From assembly GCA_009774585.1 (NCBI GenBank), contig VSOA01000236.1, positions 1 through 5,962 on the forward strand: DNA of 5,962 bases. Direction: 5' to 3'. A program made the translations under genes and the position numbers. This DNA comes from Lachnospiraceae bacterium. GTDB taxonomy: Bacteria > Bacillota > Clostridia > Lachnospirales > Lachnospiraceae. Of the stretch, positions 1-4,535 are shown piece by piece; the stretch's first letter is position 1; each line of letters opens with the position of its first letter. The notes under the pieces are model-generated. The model did no database searches, was not told where the DNA came from, and was given only the letters and a program-made list of their open reading frames with translations.

Positions 1-24
1 ATATTATTTTATCATACAATTCCT

Positions 25-855
25 CTATTTGACCTTCGGGAACACCCATCCAAGACACGGGAAGATCATGATAGCGACAAGCGCTGCCCAGCCAAGGCTC
101 TGTCTGCTGATTGCCATCCAGATAAATAAAAGAATCAAAAACCAATACGGTCCGTGTAGAAACCGGTAGAATATTTTTCTTCCAGACGAAATCTCGTCCG
201 CACCTGCTTCTTCCGGATGCACCATCGTGCAGTGGATTGTTGCCCCGAACCGGTCAAAGGCACGATGCGCCGTATATTCCACTCCGTCAAGTTCAAAATT
301 CGGATACATACCTCCTTTCGTGAGAACCAGTTTCAAATTGTTCTCATCGGCATAGTGCATGAGCGCTTCCGTAAATTCCTGCGGATTCTGTACCATTGTA
401 TCCGGTTTAAAAGAAAAGCGCCTTTTATTCTCTGCTACGACAAATCTTTTGTAATCTTCTATAATCGACATAAACTTGCCTCCCTTCTGTTCCATCCTGT
501 CCATCTTACCAAGCGTTTCATCCAAATTAAGCGATTCTATTTCTGTATCAAGCAGGTCCATACATACATCAATACAAGCGCTCAGTTCCTGCTGCCGCTT
601 TTTCAATTCTTCGAGATGTTCTTCGAGCACTGAATGAAGCGATGCCTCTTTCGACAAAATTTTCCGGATATCTTCCAATGAGAAATCCAATTTTCTTAAA
701 AGCTTAATTGTCTTAAGTCTGGTAAGGTCTTCATCCGTATACTCCCGATAATTATTTACCGTATTTCTAACCGGATGGAGCAATTCCTTCTTTTCATAGA
801 AGCGGATATTCTGTTTTGTGATTCCCGTAAGACGTTCCAGTTCGTTGATATTCAC
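25..855 (-). CDS. MerR-family transcriptional regulator with C-terminal membrane segments
   Basis: This 276-residue protein begins with a MerR-type winged helix-turn-helix (about residues 1-70), recognised by the NIRFYEKKELLHPVRN block near residues 16-31 and the YREYTDEDL block near 36-44. A Glu/Lys-rich helix at about 72-112 probably forms the dimerising coiled coil. Residues about 130-230 form a soluble domain I do not recognise. Residues about 236-250 and 254-272 are two hydrophobic stretches that look like a membrane hairpin, so the regulator may be membrane-tethered; that is inference. The start is a GTG (853-855) with AAAGGAG on the minus strand 11 nt upstream. Its promoter has a 19-bp spacer, typical of promoters remodelled by MerR proteins, which suggests autoregulation. 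It is transcribed divergently from the YciI-like gene, which may be a target. The effector cannot be told from sequence. The family call is firm; the C-terminal function is unknown. Confidence 0.92.
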   Translation of the reverse strand: MNINELERLTGITKQNIRFYEKKELLHPVRNTVNNYREYTDEDLTRLKTIKLLRKLDFSLEDIRKILSKEASLHSVLEEHLEELKKRQQELSACIDVCMDLLDTEIESLNLDETLGKMDRMEQKGGKFMSIIEDYKRFVVAENKRRFSFKPDTMVQNPQEFTEALMHYADENNLKLVLTKGGMYPNFELDGVEYTAHRAFDRFGATIHCTMVHPEEAGADEISSGRKIFYRFLHGPYWFLILLFIWMAISRQSLGWAALVAIMIFPCLGWVFPKVK

Positions 856-891
856 CAGAGTTGTTTCTCCTTTCGCTTGCTTGTTAAGCTG

Positions 892-922
892 AGTATAAGG
901 GGTATAGTAAGTATAAGGTCAA
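892..922 (-). promoter_or_regulatory. MerR-type promoter (19-bp spacer) for the merR-like gene
   Basis: On the minus strand a -35 box TTGACC (922-917) is separated by exactly 19 bp from a -10 box TATACT (897-892). Ordinary sigma-A promoters have about 17 bp; 19-20 bp is the hallmark of promoters that MerR proteins activate by twisting the DNA. The spacer contains an imperfect dyad, TATACTTACTATA (915-903), centred close to its middle, where a MerR dimer would sit. Transcription would start near 885, leaving about a 30-nt leader with the RBS. Boxes and spacing are seen directly; binding by the adjacent regulator is inferred. Confidence 0.72.
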
Positions 923-962
923 GTGATTATGCAGATTTTTTATATAATTTCCATACTTATGC

Positions 963-990
963 TTGTTATTCGCAATAATACTGATATACT
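963..990 (+). promoter_or_regulatory. Promoter of the YciI-like gene with an internal dyad
   Basis: A -35 box TTGTTA (963-968) and a -10 box TATACT (985-990) are separated by 16 bp. Transcription would start near 997, about 33 nt before the ATG. The perfect dyad TTATT-CGC-AATAA (966-978) overlaps the -35 box and the spacer, a position from which a bound protein would block polymerase. This makes it a candidate operator; the binding protein is unknown. Confidence 0.55.
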
Positions 991-1029
991 GTTCCTATAA
1001 CAAAAACAACTTGCATAGGAGAATATCAT

Positions 1030-1329
1030 ATGGACAAATTGATGTACATGATGCTTATCGAAAAAAGCAAGACCTATAATAAGATGACAAAACATGTAGT
1101 AACTGAACATGTCGAGAATATACGGAGGCTGGACGATGAAGGGAAACTGGAAATCTGCGGTGTATTTAAAGGCTATCCGGGAATGGCAGGCATGTATATT
1201 CTAAAAACGGAAAGCCGTGAGGAAGCTGAAGCAATCTGTAAGGCGGAGCCACTGGTTGTAGGTGGATACGCAACATACAAATTAGTGACCTTGCAGATTG
1301 CAGATAGGGAAAATAATTATTTGTTGTAG
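1030..1329 (+). CDS. YciI-like small protein
   Basis: This 99-residue protein resembles the YciI/YCII fold (a small ferredoxin-like alpha/beta dimer). It has an N-terminal strand (about 4-10), a helix carrying His27 (TEHVENIRRLDDEGKL), a Gly-rich strand segment (about 44-58) and a helix (63-71) followed by AEPLVVGGYATYKLV. Many YciI proteins pair a conserved His with the Asp of a DPF/DPY motif. Here His27 fits the His, but the second position reads Glu73-Pro74-Leu75, so the dyad is altered. No enzymatic role is established for most of the family. The start is well supported by AGGAGA (1017-1022), 7 nt before the ATG. The gene lies opposite the merR-like gene and its 3' end overlaps the HAD gene by 13 bp. 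The family call is likely; the function is unknown. Confidence 0.8.
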   Translation: MDKLMYMMLIEKSKTYNKMTKHVVTEHVENIRRLDDEGKLEICGVFKGYPGMAGMYILKTESREEAEAICKAEPLVVGGYATYKLVTLQIADRENNYLL

Positions 1330-2102
1330 GAGAAGGAGTCCTCCAAATATTCTGCGATCCCGTCCTCATCATTACTGCCGATCACAAGGTCCGCTTTCTC
1401 TTTTACTTCATTGATTGCGTTCCCCATAGCGATACCTCTTCCGCACAACTGGAGCATACCGATATCTGCATAATCGTCACCGAAAGCAGTCATCTCATCT
1501 GTTCCGATGCCGCATACTGCACTGATCTGTGATATTGCATTTTCTTTCGTTGCCGCTTTCTTCGTAAACTTGTACCAATATCCGTCCGAGAAGCGGATGC
1601 TGTCGCAATCATACAGCTTCTCACCCAGCCGCACAGCCTGTTGCTCATCAAAGATTTCCACACACATCTTAAGAGAACTTTCCTGAAAATCCGCAAAATC
1701 CGTATACACGCTGTCTCCCCAGCTTTTATCCTGTTTCTTGGGGTCAATCTTATAATTCCAGTAATGAGCATCTATGGTGTCAATTGTAATCTCGCAGTCA
1801 TTTCCACACACTTCTCTGGCTTCAGCTATCATCCTTCTCGTCTCTTCTGCAGAAAATTCCGCCCGGTATATATACTCGTCATGGTATTTCACAAGAGCTC
1901 CTCCGCTTGCAATCAACACATCAGGCCGTAATTCTTCTACAAAAGAAAGTGCGTTTAGTTCGCTTCTCGATGTAGACACCCCAATCAGGATACCTGCATT
2001 CCTATACTTTTGTAACACCTCCAAAGTCCTTATAGAAATCGTCTTGTCACTGCGGAGCAGTGTTCCGTCTAAATCAAACAAAAGCAGTCTGCAGGCATTC
2101 AT
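1317..2102 (-). CDS. Cof-type HAD-IIB phosphatase
   Basis: This 261-residue protein has the full set of haloacid dehalogenase motifs. Motif I is FDLDGTLL with nucleophile Asp10 and acid/base Asp12. Motif II is GVSTSR with Ser43 or Thr44. Motif III is probably Lys186 in TKENAI. Motif IV is AFGDDYADIGML with metal-binding Asp209 and Asp210. The region at about 80-180 between motifs II and III is the C2-type cap seen in Cof/YidA/YbjI-like enzymes. Length and motif order are normal for the family, whose members dephosphorylate sugar phosphates, flavin mononucleotide or similar small metabolites in the cytoplasm. The specific substrate cannot be read from the sequence. The ATG (2100-2102) is preceded on the minus strand by GGAGGGA with 8-nt spacing. 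The gene is convergent with the YciI-like gene and appears to be a single-gene unit. Confidence 0.93.
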   Translation of the reverse strand: MNACRLLLFDLDGTLLRSDKTISIRTLEVLQKYRNAGILIGVSTSRSELNALSFVEELRPDVLIASGGALVKYHDEYIYRAEFSAEETRRMIAEAREVCGNDCEITIDTIDAHYWNYKIDPKKQDKSWGDSVYTDFADFQESSLKMCVEIFDEQQAVRLGEKLYDCDSIRFSDGYWYKFTKKAATKENAISQISAVCGIGTDEMTAFGDDYADIGMLQLCGRGIAMGNAINEVKEKADLVIGSNDEDGIAEYLEDSFSYNK

Positions 2103-2145
2103 TATTGTTCTCCCTCCGATTCCCTATTTCTTCCAATATGGATAG

Positions 2146-2174
2146 ATTATCCCACATCCCTTTCTTACCTGCAA
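2146..2174 (-). promoter_or_regulatory. Probable promoter of the HAD phosphatase gene
   Basis: On the minus strand an extended -10 element, TGG followed by GATAAT (GATAAT at 2151-2146), lies 17 bp downstream of a weak -35, TTGCAG (2174-2169). Transcription would begin near 2139, about 36 nt before the ATG. The -10 matches consensus at five of six positions and has the TGn extension; the -35 matches only TTG. Confidence 0.5.
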
Positions 2175-2236
2175 CTGGTTCTTTGGAGTAATTCCCTGCA
2201 AAACAATATCTATTATGCCATATCAGCAGTTCATTT

Positions 2237-2256
2237 TGTCAGACGTTTTCCTGACA
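2237..2256. promoter_or_regulatory. Candidate operator: TGTCAG-N8-CTGACA dyad
   Basis: A perfect 6-bp inverted repeat, TGTCAG (2237-2242) and CTGACA (2251-2256), is separated by 8 nt. It ends 20 bp upstream of the -35 box of the transporter operon, where an activator, or a regulator serving both divergent promoters, could bind. It lies next to the remnant of a WYL-type regulator, so it may be that protein's former site. The dyad is directly visible; the role is inferred. Confidence 0.4.
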
Positions 2257-2276
2257 GCAAATCGTAGAACGTACTA

Positions 2277-2305
2277 TTGAATTTATACATGCTATCACTT
2301 ATACT
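2277..2305 (+). promoter_or_regulatory. Promoter of the WYL remnant/CHR transporter operon
   Basis: A -35 box TTGAAT (2277-2282) lies exactly 17 bp before a -10 box TATACT (2300-2305). Transcription would start near 2312, just before the GAGGAAGG ribosome site (2313-2320) of the remnant regulator gene. The promoter and RBS look intact although the gene they serve is broken, so the two transporter genes downstream are probably still expressed from here. Confidence 0.65.
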
Positions 2306-2327
2306 GAATCAAGAGGAAGGAACGACC

Positions 2328-2491
2328 ATGAAAATCGAACGTCTATACGCCATTACTATATATCTTCTCAATCACGGCAAAACGTCCGCAAGTAAGCTGG
2401 CTATCATTTCGAAGTGATTTCTCCGGAGAAAATACGAAAACGGCTTCTCACGGCAGCTAAAGAAATTGTTGATTTGTATCAAGAAATCTAA
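2328..2491 (+). pseudogene. Remnant of a YafY-type HTH/WYL transcriptional regulator (internal deletion)
   Basis: From the ATG at 2328, preceded by GAGGAAGG with 7-nt spacing, the reading begins MKIERLYAITIYLLNHGKTS. This is the standard opening of DeoR/YafY-type regulators that carry an N-terminal HTH and a WYL domain. After about 25 codons it leaves the family pattern and stops at TGA 2415-2417. In a different frame, from about 2399, the sequence reads GYHFEVISPEKIRKRL and ends KEIVDLYQEI at TAA 2489-2491. That is the typical C-terminal helix of the same family. Intact members have about 300 residues, so roughly 240-250 codons are missing and the ends are joined out of frame near 2394-2402. 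The deletion removed most of the HTH and the whole effector domain, so the product cannot function. It lies 20 bp before the transporter pair, the place expected for their local regulator. Family membership is recognised from the two ends only, without a database search. Confidence 0.8.
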
Positions 2492-2511
2492 ACCGGAAAA
2501 GAGGATTTACC

Positions 2512-3078
2512 ATGAAAAAAATTGCAATATTGTTTTTTACTTTCTTTAAAATCGGATTGTTTACTTTCGGCGGCGGATACGCAATGATCGCTCTGTTAAA
2601 AAACGAATTTGTTTCCCGAAAGAAATGGATCTCAGACGATACTTTTTTTGATATGGTCGCCATTGCGGAATCGACGCCGGGACCGGTGGCAATCAACAGC
2701 GCTACTTATATTGGTTATCACACAGCGGGATTCCGGGGCGCCCTCGCATCAACAATCGCCGTCTGCATTCCGTCTTTTATAATCATATATGTCATTTCCT
2801 CTTTTCTCGAAGATTTTATGAAATTCTCCTATGTCGGCTATGCGCTTGACGGCATACAAGCCTGTGTGGTGTACTTAATATTTTCTTCCGGGATACAAAT
2901 GGTAAAAGTCGTACCGAAGACGTTTTGCAATATTGCCGTTACAATCATTGTGTTTATCACTATGCTGGTATTTTCTATGCTGTCTGTCGATTTCTCCACA
3001 GTATTCTACATTCTGATTTGCGGAGCATTAGGCGTCGCAGGATATTATATCAAACATGTGAGGAGTTGCAAGAAATGA
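2512..3078 (+). CDS. CHR-family chromate-type transporter, first subunit (short form)
   Basis: This 188-residue membrane protein is one half-size CHR (ChrA superfamily) unit. The signature FFKIGLFTFGGGYAMI spans residues 11-26 and AESTPGPVAINSATYIGY spans 52-69. Hydrophobic segments follow at about 80-98, 110-130, 139-157 and 162-181. Full-length ChrA has two such domains in about 400 residues; short versions are about 190 residues and normally come as adjacent pairs that act together, as with YwrA/YwrB of Bacillus subtilis. Characterised members export chromate in exchange or by proton motive force, but many homologues have no tested substrate, and sulfate-like anions are possible. The ATG has AAGAGG 7 nt upstream. 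It follows the regulator remnant by 20 bp and overlaps the next gene by 4 bp. The family call is firm; the substrate is inferred. Confidence 0.9.
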   Translation: MKKIAILFFTFFKIGLFTFGGGYAMIALLKNEFVSRKKWISDDTFFDMVAIAESTPGPVAINSATYIGYHTAGFRGALASTIAVCIPSFIIIYVISSFLEDFMKFSYVGYALDGIQACVVYLIFSSGIQMVKVVPKTFCNIAVTIIVFITMLVFSMLSVDFSTVFYILICGALGVAGYYIKHVRSCKK

Positions 3079-3647
3079 TCTACTTTCAATTATTTTTACA
3101 TTTTTTAAAAATCGGCGCAGTTTCATTCGGCGGCGGTTACGGAATGATTTCTCTGATACGTGAAACCGTATTGAAAAATAACTGGCTGACAGAAAGCGAA
3201 TTTATGACGTTGATCGCAGTTTCCGAATCGACGCCGGGACCGCTTGCCGTAAATATGGCTACTTTTATCGGCGCTGCGCAAGGAAATATCCTCGGCTCTT
3301 TTCTGGCGACTCTCGGCGTCATACTGCCAGCTTTCCTGATCATTCTTGTCATTGCCGCGTGGGTTAAAAACCTCCTGAAATATGCAGGCGTCAAGGCTTT
3401 TCTTGCTGCCGTACGCCCTTGTATTGCCGCCTTGATATTGGCAACGGCAATTATCATGGGCCTAAAGGTTTTCTGCGGTGTTGAATACATAACAGATTCG
3501 TTGCAGTTTCATGGCGGCAAAATTATGATATTCTTGATATTGTCCGCAATCGGTCTCTTTATCAACAAGACAAAGCAAAAATCTGTTTCCCCTATTTTAA
3601 TGATTTTGCTATCTGCCAGTCTGGGAATCGCTGTTAATCTGTTATAA
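3075..3647 (+). CDS. CHR-family chromate-type transporter, second subunit (short form)
   Basis: This 190-residue partner repeats the CHR signatures: FLKIGAVSFGGGYGMI at residues 10-25 and SESTPGPLAVNMATFIG at 50-66. Hydrophobic helices follow at about 76-96, 106-130, 149-164 and 172-190. The start at 3075 is chosen over an upstream in-frame ATG at 2925 for three reasons: it forms an ATGA overlap with the first subunit's stop, it has AGGAG at 3061-3065 with 9-nt spacing, and the protein then starts right at the conserved first helix. The overlap implies translational coupling and a matched subunit ratio, as expected for a heterodimeric short-CHR transporter. The two paralogues share an identical 18-base stretch encoding part of the ESTPGP motif. 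No clear intrinsic terminator follows the stop codon. Confidence 0.9.
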   Translation: MIYFQLFLHFLKIGAVSFGGGYGMISLIRETVLKNNWLTESEFMTLIAVSESTPGPLAVNMATFIGAAQGNILGSFLATLGVILPAFLIILVIAAWVKNLLKYAGVKAFLAAVRPCIAALILATAIIMGLKVFCGVEYITDSLQFHGGKIMIFLILSAIGLFINKTKQKSVSPILMILLSASLGIAVNLL

Positions 3648-3726
3648 GAAGCGCTATATTTTCTAATTATGACACTCTGTTGTCGTATATCGCATGATAT
3701 ATTTGTATCACAAACATTCTGACTCA

Positions 3727-3762
3727 CGCAGGAGAGCAGCCGACGCTTCGCTCTTCTCCGCG
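3727..3762 (+). other. Imperfect hairpin in the leader of the acetyltransferase gene
   Basis: The arms CGC-A-GGAGA-GC (3727-3737) and GC-TCT-TCTCC-GCG (3750-3762) can pair as 3+5+2 bp with a 1-nt bulge on one side, a 3-nt bulge on the other and a 12-nt loop. The hairpin ends 12 nt before the AGAAACGGAGG ribosome-site region. No U-tract follows, so it is not an obvious terminator. It could influence translation or mRNA stability, or be chance. Confidence 0.3.
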
Positions 3763-3786
3763 CAAACAAGAAACGGAGGTATTACA

Positions 3787-4407
3787 ATGACAAACCCATA
3801 TGAGAAATGTCCTGTATTTGAAAGCGAAAACTATCTCTTAAGACTCATTGAACCGGCAGACGTAAAGGATCTTCTTCTCGTGTATTCCGACGAAAAGGCT
3901 GTGCCCTTGTTTAACGGTGATAACTGTAACGGTGACGATTTCCACTACACCACTCCTGAGCGCATGCAAAGCGCCGTGGATTTCTGGCTGCAGGCATATA
4001 CTGAAGGCTGGTTTATCCGCTGGGTAATTGTTGCCCCAAAATTGAACTTCCCTCAATCGCAAGCTTCGCTTCGCGAACTCGAAAAGAAAGACAACGGACA
4101 TGTCATCGGCACGATTGAATTATTCAACCGTCAGGCAGAAGATTACTTCAACAACTGCGGCCTTCTGCGGCTGGACCTTAGAAGCGATTATGAGCAAACC
4201 GATTGCATCCATGAAATCCTATCTCTGATCGTGCCGCCCGCTTATGACTTGTTCAACTGCAGGATGGTTGCTACCAAAGTTCCGCCTTTTGCAGCTGAGC
4301 GTATAACAGCCGTAGAGAAATTCGGCTTTCAGTTATCCGAGGAAGCAATCATAGGCAAGGATGACGGCCGGGAATATAAGGACTATTATGTTATCTCATC
4401 CCATTAA
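3787..4407 (+). CDS. GNAT-family N-acetyltransferase-like protein (RimJ/RimL type)
   Basis: This 206-residue protein opens with FESENYLLRLIEPADVKDLL (residues 11-30), the usual first strand and helix of RimJ/RimL-like GNAT enzymes, which transfer acetyl from acetyl-CoA to an amine. The strand GHVIGTIELFN (104-114) is the central beta-4 region, and AVEKFGFQLSEE (175-186) is the late helix-strand block typical of the fold. The acetyl-CoA loop expected after LLRLDL (126-131) reads RSDYEQTDCIHEI and lacks the canonical Q/RxxGxG/A pattern, so cofactor binding may be altered. Residues about 85-101 look like an extra in-frame insertion before beta-4. The ATG at 3787 is preferred to an upstream ATG at 3694 because CGGAGG (3774-3779) sits 7 nt before it and the family pattern starts soon after. 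The substrate is unknown. Confidence 0.8.
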   Translation: MTNPYEKCPVFESENYLLRLIEPADVKDLLLVYSDEKAVPLFNGDNCNGDDFHYTTPERMQSAVDFWLQAYTEGWFIRWVIVAPKLNFPQSQASLRELEKKDNGHVIGTIELFNRQAEDYFNNCGLLRLDLRSDYEQTDCIHEILSLIVPPAYDLFNCRMVATKVPPFAAERITAVEKFGFQLSEEAIIGKDDGREYKDYYVISSH

Positions 4408-4429
4408 AATTCTACACCATAAATTTCCA

Positions 4430-4492
4430 ATGGCTGCCCATTGCTGATTATATTCCATGCAGAAACGGATATAATCAACGATGGGCAGTTAT
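4430..4492. repeat. Long near-perfect inverted repeat/hairpin between the GNAT and HTH-kinase genes
   Basis: Left arm CTGCCCATTGCTGATTATAT (4434-4453, continuing to 4456) pairs with right arm 4467-4488, which begins GGATATAATCAACG and ends GATGGGCAG. The core is 22 bp with one U-G wobble, one C-A mismatch and one bulged T. If the plus-strand RNA is considered, two G-U and two A-U pairs extend it to 4430-4492, with a 10-nt loop (4457-4466). It could terminate the acetyltransferase transcript, although no strong U-run follows, or it could be a small mobile or regulatory repeat. It ends just before the extended -10 promoter of the next gene. Confidence 0.8.
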
Positions 4493-4496
4493 CATC

Positions 4497-4505
4497 TGTT
4501 ATAAT
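4497..4505 (+). promoter_or_regulatory. Extended -10 promoter of the HTH-kinase gene
   Basis: TGT followed by a perfect TATAAT (4500-4505) forms an extended -10 element. No good -35 box is present at 17 bp, which extended -10 promoters tolerate. Transcription would start near 4512, about 24 nt before the ATG, leaving room for GGAG at 4524-4527. A second TATAAT at 4470-4475 lies inside the hairpin arm and has no partner box. Confidence 0.5.
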
Positions 4506-4535
4506 AAAATCAAATACACTTATGGAGCGCCATCT

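Noticed and set aside
217..633. Plus-strand open frame opposite the MerR-like gene
   Set aside because: It lies wholly antisense to a well-supported gene, lacks a ribosome site and has no recognisable domain.
1336..1345. GGAG-TC-CTCC as a terminator between the convergent genes
   Set aside because: A 2-nt loop is too short to form a hairpin, there is no U-tract, and it lies inside the HAD coding region.
1641..2145. Two plus-strand open frames opposite the HAD gene
   Set aside because: They are antisense to a gene with all HAD motifs and have no family features of their own.
2925..3074. Upstream in-frame extension of the second CHR transporter
   Set aside because: It would overlap the first transporter by about 150 bp and adds a polar segment unlike the family; ATG 3075 has a good AGGAG site and an ATGA overlap.
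3137..3490. Minus-strand open frame opposite the second CHR gene
   Set aside because: It is the mirror of a conserved membrane protein gene, has no ribosome site and shows no recognisable family.
3694..3786. Upstream in-frame extension of the acetyltransferase
   Set aside because: No ribosome site precedes ATG 3694, the added residues are Arg/Ser-rich and unlike GNAT N-termini, and CGGAGG precedes ATG 3787.
4470..4475. TATAAT as a promoter -10 box
   Set aside because: It lies within the right arm of the long hairpin and has no -35 box or TGn extension; the element at 4497-4505 fits better.
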